Source: Apophysomyces variabilis
Taxonomy: Eukaryota > Mucoromycota > Mucoromycetes > Mucorales > Mucoraceae
NCBI GenBank assembly: GCA_002749535.1
Contig: MZZL01000380.1
Span: forward strand, 722,654-786,653
Length of the DNA stretch: 64,000 bases
Direction of reading: 5' to 3'
The position numbers were made by a program, and so were the translations under genes. Positions 45,740 through 58,000 of the stretch are shown here, piece after piece (positions within the stretch are counted from its first letter, which is position 1; every line of letters begins with the position of its first letter). The notes below the pieces were generated by a model, which was given only the letters and a program-made list of their open reading frames with translations, was not told the DNA's origin and made no database searches.

Positions 45740-47453
45740 TTAAAAAAAGTTACTGTTTCCCCATGGGTTCGATGCACTATTAGCTATTGGCATATGGTTG
45801 CCATTGGTAGTGACAGAAGGCTGAGAAGTAAAGTAATTCATCTGCGGAAGCTGCTGTTGCTGCTGTGGAGAATGAAATGTGGATTGTGCCATGGAAGTAT
45901 GGAAGGGGTAACTTGTATAAGGCGCTTGTGAAGGGGATGACGGTAATTGGTTAGAAAAAGTTCGAGGAGTCGCCGGGCCATTATTTGTCATTTGTGAGAA
46001 TGGATTGGAACTTCCTATTGAAGTAGGCTGCATAAGACCCTGCTGGAAAACAGACTGCTGCATGCCTGTAACTTGTGGCTGAATGCTAACACCACCAATG
46101 CCATTTTGAGAAAACCCGACAGATGGCTGTACTTGTTGGATAGCTGGAGCTATTTTCTCGTCAATTATCTGTGCCAGTAAAACTAAGTTTATCTTACCGA
46201 CGCTGAAAGGATTAACAGCAGAACTATATACAGATGGCGACTGTTGTGGCGCAAATGATGTATGAAATGGATTACTGGGCGTTCTTGTGGCAGTATTAGG
46301 TTGCTCTATATCAAGCAAATTCCCGGTTTTTGTACCAGCAAGTTTGTGCGACAGTCGCTCCTCCGATGATTGAGCTCGGCCTGCAAGCTGCTGAGGAGAA
46401 GGAGGGAAGTTCAAGCTAACGTTGCTAATAGCATTGCTGGTATTTCTTGCATCCTTCAGAAGACTTATTGCAACCTCCAGGTTCCCACCAGACCGCCGCA
46501 ACACATCCTGGTTTTCCGCTATGTTGGTATATCCCATGCTACATAGCTGACTAATTTTCTGCTCATCCGACGCACCTGTGCCAGCAGCAAAAACTGGCTT
46601 CTGCACGCCAGGAAGTCTCGACAAAATATCTACACTCGCCTCAACGCTACCTTGGGTCTGGCGGAGTACTTGTAGATTTCGTTCATCATCTCGAAATCCC
46701 ATTTGTCTTAATTGAGCTAAAGCAGTTGTGTAACTGTCTCGATCTTGTAGTATAACAGGTACAGATGATGATCGTTTGGGCACAGACTGTAACCGAGCAT
46801 ATGGATCTAAAGTGTTCGCCCGTCTGGGCTGTGACAGAAGCTGATGAGTAACATAAAAAAGCAGAACAGTCATCTAATTATGGTTAACTTACAGTTTCGG
46901 CTTCCTCGGTAAACATCCTCTTTTCCCACTTATTGCGAACATATTTCTCGATAGCACTGACAGTAGTTTTCGTTATAAATATACCAAGGCAAGACACTGA
47001 GCAATCGAACTTACTGTTCGTCATCTACTTCTAAGGGCAAAGGGTGCTTTTCCGGATGGGGATTGACTTTGGCATTCACTTGGTTGTTTCCGCCACTTTT
47101 CCGCATCATCTATTGAATTTTGTAAGATACCGCATTTGGTTATCGAGTTATTATCCTACCTCAATCTGTTCCAGCGTCCACTGATCCATTGTCACCGACT
47201 TGACTCTCGAGATGTGGGTACCCATCTTTCGGTGGAGACCAGCGCAACGAATGCAGAGGAAGATGCCCAACGAATAAGAAGCCCATCGAGGATCTATGCG
47301 AGGAATGGTGAATAAAAATCTATACGGATGCTTTTCTCATCATTTACTTTTTGCTCGACAATCAGCACAACATTCGTTACCGGGAGTTTTAAGTAGCTCA
47401 AGGAGCATGCGTTCGTGACGTTCTTGAGTTGCTTTTGTCTGTTTCTCGGCCAT
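45740..47453 (-). CDS. ArfGAP with two UBA-like domains (Ucp3-type)
   Basis: This is a GTPase-activating protein for Arf GTPases in vesicle traffic. Starting at ATG 47453 ([15 protein letters not shown]), it reads [20 protein letters not shown], then [20 protein letters not shown] and VKSVTMDQW. This is the ArfGAP zinc finger CX2CX16CX2C with the catalytic Arg in [24 protein letters not shown] follows. Two UBA-like repeats are visible ([20 protein letters not shown] and [20 protein letters not shown]). The C-terminal ~220 residues are Ser/Gln/Asn/Pro-rich with repeated SNPF and NPF motifs ([22 protein letters not shown]), likely sites for EH-domain endocytic proteins. Fission yeast Ucp3 has the ArfGAP plus UBA layout. 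The stop is at 45740-45742, 177 bp from the end of the Fanzor B relic. Confidence 0.9.
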
Positions 47454-49486
47454 CTTAAATGTTTAGTGGAAAGGAGTGTGGGACGCTCGAGAAAGCAGGA
47501 GGAGGAGGTTGAAACAATCACAGGAGACAGCCACGAGTGATATTCGGTTTCCGTTGGAGCACTGAAACGACCGGAGATTTTTATTGCTGACAAGTTGCGA
47601 TTATATCCTTTATACATTACATAACCTCTTTTAGAAAGCATATCTATCTCGGTACTTATATTATTTAAGGTGTAGACATGTCTATGTTTATGCATATATG
47701 TGTGCTGAGAATCGCAAATGGAATGGATATATCATCCTATGACTTTTCGGTCGTACGGGTTTGGGGTGAAAGCAGTAACGAGCTGAGATTCGTATAAAGG
47801 CTTCATTACACAAAAAAAGAAAGTAGTGGCCATTGTTTTAAAACCATCTGCACCCACTAAACTTTAATTTACAGGTTTTCGGACATCTCTTTGTGTCTAC
47901 TTCATGTATCCGTGCTTATGCACAGCATCAATTTGCGCTGCTGGATATCTATTTAGCGTCAATTAGCTCGTGACATGTACATTGTGTTCAGGATGCGTAA
48001 TGGTTAGAAAGGTATTCTCTTTCGTGTATATGGGAAAACGCCGTCTTTTACATACACTATCCATTGACACAGAGGCGATTGATTCATGCAAGCCCTCGTT
48101 CTTTGTTCTTAATGTGGAGGTGTTGTCATTGGATTATATATCCATCGATTTCCTATGAATAACTGTCATCTTTGTTTTCAGTAATCCAAACTAGTTTAGA
48201 CGGAAAGGACAATGCCTTTTTCACTCTCTTGATTTTGTTCTCCATAAACATCGCCGCTATGGACTAGCATTGATTATTCATACAGAGGATTGGTCTCCGG
48301 GGCTAAGTAAAAGAGACCGAGCATATCCTTGCGTTTGCTAACCATGAGTGTATTTTTTACGCTACACGATTGGATTTGCTGCCTACTAGAGGATACAGCT
48401 GAAGTAAGTAAAATACACTTCCTGGATGACTCACTTACTAATGAGACATATACTTTTTTCCTTTACTTTGAAGAGCTGTTGAAACTCTCGATCAAAGTAG
48501 CCCATTTCTCAGATCATAATCAGAATATCGATAAAGGAGTATGCTTAGAGAATAACTTTATCTAAGTAAACATATTCAGAATGACAGAAGTGTTCAGAGT
48601 GTAGAATGTCGCTGCAAACAAATCCTACTAGTCTGGCTTGGCAACTTTGTTTTCTTTTTTTCTCATCTTTCTACTCCATTTTCTTCTCCAATGAAACGGA
48701 AAAGAGCAGTGTAGTTTGAGCATGATTTTCTCAGAGAGAAATCAGCTTTGATAATATCCCGCGCAGAAGAAGCCAAGCAAGGTTCGAAAGATGGTATCAG
48801 GCAATCCATCACTGCTCAACAACAATGATACCTGACCATGGCAAGTGGAAAACAGACCTCCTGAAACACAAGTGCCTACCTAAAGGGCTGCTGCCAAAAG
48901 CCAGTTGAATCATTTGGAGGAAGGTAGACAAGGGCCCTTTCCGTTTATCGGCAAAAGGGAAGATGTCGTGGAAACTTCCTTTGACAGCATTGCAGCAAGT
49001 CTCAAGTCCTCCAGCCCCACACTGTTACGAACCATAGAACTTCATGCTGTGTCAATGCAAATTACCGAGCGTAACCCACAACAAAACAAATTCGGTTGGT
49101 CGTGATGCTTTGGCCCCTCCTTGTATTGCCTTCCGCGGTTACTCCCAACACTGCTAGTCAATATAGCTTATGAAGCTATACTTCCAATTTATCTTTGTTC
49201 GATACCCATGCATTGACGCCTGAGGCGACGAACCCGTCATTATGACGTTGAAAACAATGTTAAGTGTTAAAACAAAGAAAAAATTCTAACATACTCGCTT
49301 TCTAATTTTCTTGGGTTATTGGCCATCTTTGTTGCTTGCGTTCCGGTTCTCTCATGCATTCTCTCCTCATCCATTTTCTCTCCCCCGACATCATTTTTCT
49401 TTTCTTTTTGCGACAATGTTTTCTTTTTGAAGGGACAAACATTTCCAGAAATAGTGTATAATAAAAGCAAGATTTTACGCTATACA
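47454..49486. other. Gene-poor region with a coding remnant at 48750-49105
   Basis: The left part holds the ArfGAP promoter. At 48750-49105 (+) a nearly continuous reading gives NIPRRRSQARFERWYQAIHH, DHGKWKTDLLKHKCLPKGLL, then DKGPFPFIGKREDVVETSFD and SLKSSSPTLLRTIELHAVS, with one stop and one frame change. It looks like an old element-encoded protein, not identified. The other small frames (47970-48158, 48329-48565) have no motif. Confidence 0.4.
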
Positions 49487-51263
49487 CTAGATATTTGAGC
49501 CTGGTTCTATCCGTATGTTGGGCTGCACACTGTGGGTATTGAAGTCTCGCTGCGGATGAGATCTTTGATAATCATAGTTGAAGTATTGCGGATTTCGAGA
49601 TAATAAGAGGGATTGAGACGTTTCGGCTACTTGTTCGAAGTTCAGTGATGACAAATGATTAGGAGTAATATTCGGTATATTGGACAAGGGTGCGTAATAC
49701 GTTCGATGGGATGAATGCGGGTATGTGTAGTTGTGTTCATCACCGATGGGAGATACCGTCATCGTAGGAGGCTGGTTAAAGATATCGGAATGCATCGCTG
49801 AAGGTTGGTGTGATGATGAGAAATATCCATGTCTGTCTACCGATTCTTGAGTTTCTATAAAAAAAAGATATTTGTCAAACGAAACACATAGCTTTAGTGT
49901 AAACTTACCCACTGCGATGGCATTTGATTGTTGAACGGTGATGCTATTTTCGGTTCCATTGACGTGCTCCACTAACGCTTGTGGAGATTGTATAATCTTT
50001 TTACAAAATACTGGTTGTAGAGGATACAGAGCAGATGTTTCATATGACACAGATATACTATGTTCGTTGGATATCTGTTGCTGCTGTTGTTGTTCTTGTT
50101 GTTGTTCCCTTTGAGCCCCATCCACATTTTGAAATGCTGCTGAGTAGGCGTTTGTTTGCAAATTGTCACTATTGTGTATCTGATTCCCTGTCATTGCTGT
50201 AGGACCCAGAGTAAGTGTCGTGCTTTGTTCGAATTCGCTGTTTGTTTTTTCTGAAGATGATTTTCGCAAACGTTTTTCTGGTTTACTTTCAGTATCCTCA
50301 ACGTTTTCCGAGTTTCCATCAGATTCACTACGTTTGTTAAATCTTCGTCTTTGTCTTAGTTCTTTCCTGATGCGTATCTTCAGACCCTGATCCGCAAATG
50401 AACGTGATAGATGCGTTGATTCTTCCATACCCGGAAACCTAGGTGAGACCAAGCGTTAGTGTGACATCCTCTCTCCTTTCTTCTTTAATACTTTTTCGCA
50501 GAGTAAACCACAAAGACATTGGAGATGATCGATTTGCAATGAAAGACTTCTTTCCTATTGGTTTCGTGAGCGGTCAATGATAAGTTCTCAGAGTGACTAA
50601 CCCGATAATTTCGAACAAGCTTAATTTTAGTCGATAACTTCCTTCCATACGGACGGATAAGTCGGGGAAGACAAAAAACCCAGCATCTGTGTTGTCGATA
50701 TCTTTCAAATGGTACAATGAAGATACCACTGATCCTGTTGTACTGCGCGTTTTCCCATCTCGCAATAAATGGAGTTCCTCGTCCATATCCGCTGCCATTA
50801 AAGAAGCGTACATAAAGTAGTATGGGTTGTGAAGATAGGCACTAAATGATATTTAAGAAAATCTTGTATAGCTGCACGTGTCTGCGCTCGTCAGCCAGCT
50901 TAACTTACTTTCTGTCTCCGAGAGGGAGGCTTGGATCGACCACCTTGAGCTGTACAATAGCTATTGTCTCCTTAACTACACGTCATTCGTGACAACAGAA
51001 GCCAACTTACGTGGTGGGTCGATTGGGCGACGGTCAGCTGCAAATGGAATTACATTAGCCTTCATTAGTAGCGTCTCCCTTGTTACCTTTTTCGCCGACC
51101 CCGCACATTCGCGATTGCTTTGGTTGTTGGCGTAGGGATAAATGGTATTGACTAGAGAATATCAGCAACCAGAAATATCGGAAGGCTTCCGAACGTACAT
51201 ATCATGTCTATTTTCTCGTCGTTGTTTGACAGTTGCAAAACTTGCGAAATGGTAGTCATCCAT
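49487..51263 (-). CDS. Velvet-domain transcription regulator
   Basis: Velvet proteins are fungal DNA-binding regulators linking light, development and secondary metabolism. Minus-strand exons from ATG 51263 read MDDYHFASFATVKQRRENRH, then YHLSLRQQPKQSRMCGVGEK, ADRRPIDPPPIVQLKVVDPS and LHNPYYFMYASLMA. ELHLLRDGKTRSTTGSVVSS, YHLKDIDNTDAGFFVFPDLS and VRMEGSYRLKLSLFE follow, then FPGMEESTHLSRSFADQGLK and IRIRKELRQRRR. This is a complete velvet domain. The C-terminal ~280 residues are Ser/Gln/Asn-rich and include a polyglutamine run (about 50075-50110), then end at 49487-49489. A start further upstream cannot be excluded, but the chosen ATG keeps the domain complete. Which velvet subtype (VeA, VelB, VelC or VosA) it belongs to is not clear from reading. 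Confidence 0.92.
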
Positions 51264-51849
51264 CACCTCAATGCTGTTCAGGTTTGCAGTTTCGACCGAG
51301 ATGCTTGCTAAGACTAATTAACTGCGATTTTTTTTGGCTATTCATACAAATGAAGGACGACAGCTACTAGTAACGGTATTGACCTCTATGAAGAACAGAA
51401 TAAAGGCTTTTGGCAAAAGTTGACGAGACTGGACGCGCAAATTAAAACACCGCGACGCCTCCTTATACAACTTGCGCCACTTATAAAATGCGTTTACGCT
51501 GATGAGGAATAAGTCTGGCGCTGGCATAGTACGTTAGCAGAGTGCTCAAAGGTGCAAAAAACAAAAGCCTCGCTTTCACTGCACAGAATCCGAATATTGC
51601 TAAGACCCAAGATAAAGATAACGATGATGCGGCATGCTATTGCTACTTTACGACAATGTTCACTCAAAAAAAAAAAAAAAAAGAAAAATGGAATAGAGAG
51701 AGGAGAACCCATAGACTCATCAATGTCACTGTATTCTCGTAATTTACACTGACTGCAGGAGAATCAGTTGAGGATGATACATAAACTGGTGGATGATGAC
51801 TTACTACGGTAACATTAATAGATAGCGAGTGAAAAAAAAACATAAGCTT

Positions 51850-52245
51850 TCGATTATTAATCGACTGATCGAAAATACTGCTCAGTCCATGCGTGCAACA
51901 CTTGTCAATTCAGACATATAAGCATTCCATCGATAGGTGGCATCGTCAATTGGACATGGCCCTGATTTTTCATACTGTGCTTTCAGCCCCTCTTAGATTT
52001 CTTGGCAAAGCTTGTTTCACGACATCCATCGACAACAATTTCCCTATCTGTGCCACTACTCCAGCATAGTACGTCATACCATTACGCACCCCTTCATTGA
52101 TAATGCTGCCACAACGAAAAAATCGTAGAAATTCTACGATGCATACTAGAGTTATCGTAACAACCAATTTTAGTTCTACGATTGTTTCTGTGGCCACAGA
52201 TGGTAATGTCAGCTGTGACCAGTTAGCTACAAACTCAATACCCAT
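51850..52245 (-). pseudogene. Unknown coding remnant
   Basis: The minus strand reads FRCGSIINEGVRNGMTYYAG, then VVAQIGKLLSMDVVKQALPR and NLRGAESTV. One frame change later it reads NQGPCPIDDATYRWNAYMSE and LTSVARMD. Composition is that of a real protein rather than a chance frame, and the break suggests decay. The family is not recognised; an element-encoded protein is likely, given the surroundings. Confidence 0.4.
52122..52182. repeat. Short palindrome and repeated arm
   Basis: ATCGTAGAA-A-TTCTACGAT is a perfect 9 bp inverted repeat around one base (52122-52140), and TTCTACGAT recurs at about 52174-52182. Such short nested palindromes can be the ends of small inverted-repeat elements, but no target-site duplication was identified. 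Confidence 0.4.
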
Positions 52246-53139
52246 CTATTCTACAGCGTTCTATCCTAGGTTCTACACCCACGCGTAACTAGCGTCATAT
52301 TATCTTAGAATGCTACGTTCATTAGATAAACGTAGAATAAATCAGGCAGGACATGGAAAGCCAATTTCATTTCTGGTTTTGCGCTCTAAGTTTCCTCTTT
52401 TAGCTCGATAGTGCGTTGCTATTACGTTGTTTAGACTCGTTTCATTGCTTTGACATGTTCATGTTCTCGTAACTTGACAGTTGAGGTAGGAATTCTCAAG
52501 TATTTCTGTGTCAAATTTGGAGCGTCCATTGGGAAAAATACTTCAGTTCTATAGGAGCAGAGATTTTTTTTCTTTTTGTTAGAAAAGTGAAGACATCAAA
52601 GCGCTGTTGGATAACAGTTCTTTCATACGCGTCAGAAACAAGTGATATGTTTTATAAGAGAGGAAACATTGTCAATTTGTCTATATTTTTCCCAACCAGC
52701 TTTAGCTTTTTTCCATATTTTGCTGCTAAAGTTGTGAAAGCGTAGAAGTCGTTGTCGGCATACTGAAAACACTCTAATGGACAGGATTGCCCTTCCGCAA
52801 CCGAAAAAAAGATGGACGTAAATCGACAAAGTATATTATCAGCAAAATTAGAACGGATCTTACGAAGCCAAACCTACAAGACGCCTTTAGTTATTTGGTC
52901 CGTTCTGTGATCACCGCATCGGTCAAAAACGTGCTTGTCGAAGATACGGAAGATGCCAACTTGTCTGGGAGTGCCAGCAAAAAGAAACCGAAAGAATCGA
53001 GAAGGAGTGTGTGAAGATGAAAGAAAATCTAGAGAGTAGTAATGATTTCCCACGGGAATGTGAGTGTAGTATATGCGCTGTCAGAGTGATTTCACAATAC
53101 TTATGTTCCATGAACAAGATGATCGGAATTAAGGTGTTT

Positions 53140-53346
53140 CCATTTACAGTGAGCTTCTTTAGTTTGGAACACCAACTGCGCCTCTTCTCTATATCAGAGA
53201 TCTATCATCGAGGACGAAGACAAGTTGACACTACTCTACCGCAGTTATTACACTTAGCTAAATCATACACCTGTCGCCGAGAAAAACGTTCACTAATTAC
53301 AAATCCCGCACAAGGTCGAATAATTAGAGATAGGCAGACAAATGGA
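53140..53346 (-). repeat. Dispersed repeat, copy 2 (inverted relative to 18717-18922)
   Basis: This matches the reverse complement of 18717-18922 at about 85-90% by eye, with sharp ends on both sides. In both copies one strand is open throughout (here plus, reading FSLEHQLRLFSISEIYHRGR then TLPQLLHLAKSYTCRREKRS), although that may be chance. The two copies lie about 34 kb apart and both sit in element-rich DNA. Confidence 0.7.
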
Positions 53347-55056
53347 ATGAAATAAATATGTCCACAGTCTTAAAGCATTGTATCCGTCTCATTTTCCATT
53401 CTCATATATCACAGCGTGATCTCACTGATTGCTTGGGCGATGTTGGGAGTGATTCTTCACAGAAAAGCTCCAAAGGAAGTGTAGCGTCAAAGATTGGAAC
53501 GACTGCGTGAGAGAAAGCTTTGGCGAAGTTGCCTTTTCCATAGCAGTGAACATAAAGAATAACAATGGAAAGCATGAGGCAGAAGAGAGGAGACATGTAC
53601 TACAAAGTTGTCAAAGTTTTTACTAGAATACTTAGCTGAAGGAATGGCAAAGATGTTGTACAAAAAGATTAAAATTGAAAAAGCAGCTATTCATGTAACA
53701 GAAAATATCTCAGAGCTTGCCACTATTGTCAGACCAAGTATGCTAGAGTACGTAACGTTTGGTGATGATATGTCCTTGGTTTTGTTAATAGTTTCACCCG
53801 CTGCATTATAAGAAACATCAATGGTAGACTGCGATGGGCGAAATGTAGGCCGAAAAGCAAGAGAAAGGCAGTTGACGGCAAATGAAAGCACCATCTACCC
53901 ACCGAGCTTCTTTGTGTACGAATCCCATGAATCCATTATACGGAACAGCCTGACCGACTCAAAATCCAGATAAACAAGCAGCAATATCTATAGCAATTGC
54001 TGGAGCTATCTGTCTGTTTTCTGGAAAGACTTTACCGGTTCTCGCGAAATTCAGTCGCCCTATTGAAGCCGAATCAAACCAGTACACTGCACAATGGTAA
54101 GATTATCATATGGCTTATATTTTTCCAACGATTGACAAGCAATCTTATAGAGTTAGGTACTTCAGAAGCTTCTGCCGAAGGGCAAACACGCCCTTAGAGA
54201 GGAGTAAGTAAAAGCACTTCAATTATATCCTTCCACTCATTAAATACTAATGCATGTTTAATCAATTTTGCGTGCACTGGAGGACAAAGTTGAATGTAAG
54301 TGAAATATACTTTTAGCTAAGAGTTAGGGAACAATACGTACAATCACTTGTTTCTTCATTAAATGATACAAGGTCGTTTTTGCTTCTGAAACTAACAGTT
54401 ATGTGAAACAACGTTGATGACAAAGCCATTGACGGTTAATGACTTGGCAGCTCTTATAACCCTCATAAACTGAGTATCTTGTAGATGCTTATGCAAGTCG
54501 AAAGCACACCCCGTCACAGCATCGTAAACGAGATCGCGCAATCGTTACTTAGAATATCTTGGGCAGAACAAATTGAGGCTAAAACTTTATATCGTTAGTT
54601 TCAACTGCAAAAAAGCTGTTGATAGTCGAAGATGAAAAAGGTTATTTTGTATATTGGTTCCTTAAGAATAAAGTTTGCTTACGTTTAGTGTCTTTTGGTC
54701 AACTTGCACATGTAAAAATAGCATTTAGGAGAGCGAGAAGTCTTGCCATCCTACCGAAAACTCAGAAAGGCTTTGAAATGTCATATTGGATAACTTTTTG
54801 TGACAATGAAAACGATTAAAAATTAACAACATTTTCTTTGCGAACTCAAAGCGTCGACATACTATGCTTTAAATCCGAAACGAACGACTACATTAAAAAC
54901 CTGTAGCATTAATTTGGAATACTACTAATGTCCAGTCTCTGCACATTGCCTATTATAACCCGGATTCTTTTAATCTTCTGGCTATTGTATCTTCACCCCG
55001 TTCCCTATTAGTTTTTAAAATTAATGTGTGATCTTCTACTGAACAGTATATGTTAT

Positions 55057-58000
55057 TTACCTTGGTTCAACCTTCAAACTCATATTGTATAGTGTCTCAT
55101 CATCTCTACTTGACTGCAGATGCGTTTTGATAAATTCCTGAATATCGGGGACAGCTTGTAATAAATACGGTGTAGACTGGTATTGCTGTAATTCGCGAAT
55201 GACCTCAGCCGTCTTCATTCGTTTCGCGAAGTTGATCAAGTTGTTCGACTTTTTAAGATAGTTACTGTTCCCATCCTCGATGAATGTCAGATCTTGAAGG
55301 TAGATACCCAAAAATGGAATACAAGGAGGGTTCACTCTGTGTATAATATCTCGATACTCAGTAAAGTTTTTGTTCGCGCCCATCAGATGCCGAATCGAAG
55401 AAAGGATTTGCATGGTACGAGCGCTCATCAACTTTACGTCAGAACATAAGTAACCAATCAGCTTTTATTGGTGTTTTCCTCTTACCTCCCAAGTTCGCCT
55501 CAATCTCCCAATAGCGCTATTATCGAAAGCAGACAATATGGCCATACACGTATTATAATTGTTTAACTGGCGGCATTTCTACAATACAAGGAATGAGTGT
55601 TACTGGATATATAAATTACCTTATTACCTCTGCCACGTAGATCCAATGCTTGGCAACTGCAGCTCTTCGCTTCACCTCCTCCTTGCTCAAGATTGAATCT
55701 GTTACCCAGGCAGTTACTTGGTTCGAATATTCAATCGAAGCTTTCACGTTAGCTGCAATATGTTCTGAGTCACCTTTGCCCCAATTTTTATCTAAACACT
55801 CCACAGGTTTGATACAACTGTAAAGTCTAAAATCCATGATTGTCAATTGTCTGGCCAACTCGAGAGGATCAATCTCTAAAAAGCGAAGTCGCCTCATGTT
55901 TCTGGGAAGAATGGGCGCAACCATGTCGGACGTCCGGACGTTTAGTGTCATCTTGCGCAGCTGACTACCATCTTCTGCTTCCATTCGTTTCTTAACAAGT
56001 TTAATAAGTTGATCCGCACCAAATTTTATCGATTCGCGGACCACTGTATCGGCAAATTCATAGACAACAGCCAGGTACGGCCTATCTTCTTCATCAATGT
56101 AATAAGTGTCTAGCCATGATTTTATAACGTTGAAAACACTATGAACAAAGCATCAGGAGATGAGAACATTGAGAGTTCTTTGCACAGGAACTTACCGCAA
56201 ACGAACGAGTTTTAGTTTCTTCTCTTGCCATATTTCGATCTCCTCAGCTGTCAGATTGGGAGGTGGTGTCATTGTATATCTCTTAAATAGCGCATCAAAT
56301 AGTTCCTCGGTTGTGCAAAACGATCGGTAGGTGAGAAGGAATGTGGTGATGAACTTTGAATCTGTGCTTCCAAAGTTAGTCTACAACCATTTTTGAAATC
56401 TGTTCTTACCAAGTTGGTCATGTTGAGTTAGACGCTGAACTAGGGAGGTAACTGTGCCGCCCTTGACGTTGCCTTCCATATTAAAAATGATTTCGTTGGG
56501 GTTATAGTCAGATCCTAAGAAGTCAGGTTTCTCGCTTGTATGATTGTTGGTAGTTAGATTGGGACTTGAAGGAGCGGTTGGGGCATTAAATGTCTGGCTT
56601 GTAGGTGTTGTCAGAACTGTGTCTCGACGTCTAGCAGCTGCGATTGTATCTTCGCCAAAAAACTTTGCTAGCTTGTCTTTTGCTTGTCTAGATTGCATAG
56701 CGACATCAGCAGATGATGAGTGGCCTGTTTGCATCCCTTCTTCAGGGACTATATTGATTCCCTGGTCTGAATCGGTCGCTATCTCGAATCGTCTATGGAG
56801 CGGCGGTCCACCGTAAGAATCGAGGTTATATCGCGAATTACGGAGTGATGGCCGACGCTCTGTATTATATTCCGAAGGCAGATCACTTTCCGCTGTAGTG
56901 GGTTCAATGTCTGTCAATTGCCGACCAAGGCTACATATATGTAGCACGCTGTTTTCTATAGAACTAATACAAGATTCCAGTCGATGAGACATGCTATCGA
57001 CATCATTTGCTGAATCCTGGTTTGTAATAGCCTGAGATAGAATAAATAACGACCCCATAGCACTGTAGATCCTCCGCTTTGCTTCGGTAAATTGATCGGC
57101 TTGCTTTGGATGGTTATTGCTAATGGTCTCGACGGAGTTCAGAAATTGACTCGTCGTGTTACTGAGGTTTCGAAATTGAGCAACTAGTAGCGGTGCGTTG
57201 GTGTTTATTTTTTCGGCGATGGCGGAATTATCGTTGGGATCGACCGACGAAAATGCTTCACGTACACCTTCCATAAATGACGATGCGGCGCCACGGACAT
57301 TGTCGGCTAGAACAAGAAGTGTAGTTGCGGGGTCAGGATTAGATCCATGGATGCCGTTAGAAAAATCCGGTCGCCAACGCGAAGGGGACGAATTGTCTTG
57401 TAAAAGCCTGGGTTTACTATCACAGATCTCTAAGCGCATATCCTGGGCAGCGGTCAAAAAATCTCGGACCGCTGTCAGCACATCGTCAGCATCCACATGC
57501 AGCTTATTGGTAGACTCTGGGCTTGACCAGACATCAGATGCAACTTTTGCGGACAGGACCAGTTTTGCCAAGGCAGCCAGCAGTGCACGGTGGTAAGAGC
57601 GTAATTGTTTGTTGGACTTTAAGTAAGGCGAATTTTCTTTGTCAATGGAATTGGAAACATAGAGAAGAAGACGAATTCGTTGAACAACAAGGACGGCATC
57701 TTCACGAAACAGTTCGATCTGACCGTCTTTCACCGAATTTTTAAGATTATGAATTGCATGAGCTATTAAAGTTGAAAGTTGGCTCCAAGACATGGGCGTC
57801 TGGTCATTGCTTATGCTGCAGTTATTACTGGTCTTCCCTTCCACTTCGTCATTTCGAACTGACCGGGATATCTAAGAGAGTTATATGTACTTAAGCCAAA
57901 CACACCCATTGCTGAATCATACTTACCAGTAATCCAGATTGAGGATCAATATTTTCCATATTCCACGTAGTCTGATCCGTAACTAGATTGCAATAATAGA

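Larger units (their letters stand above)
51264..55056. other. Repeat-rich gap between velvet and RasGEF genes
   Basis: No intact gene is recognised. It holds an A-run at 51667-51682, a coding remnant on the minus strand (51850-52245), a short palindrome cluster (52122-52182) and a dispersed repeat copy (53140-53346). Several short frames on both strands (for example 52787-53014 plus, 53608-53811 plus) are unassigned. The arrangement suggests layered transposon debris. Confidence 0.45.

Noticed and set aside
46170..46205. Short intron-like GTAAGA...CAG segment in the ArfGAP C-terminal exon
   Set aside because: It would be only 29 bp and the segment reads through in frame, so I keep it as exon.
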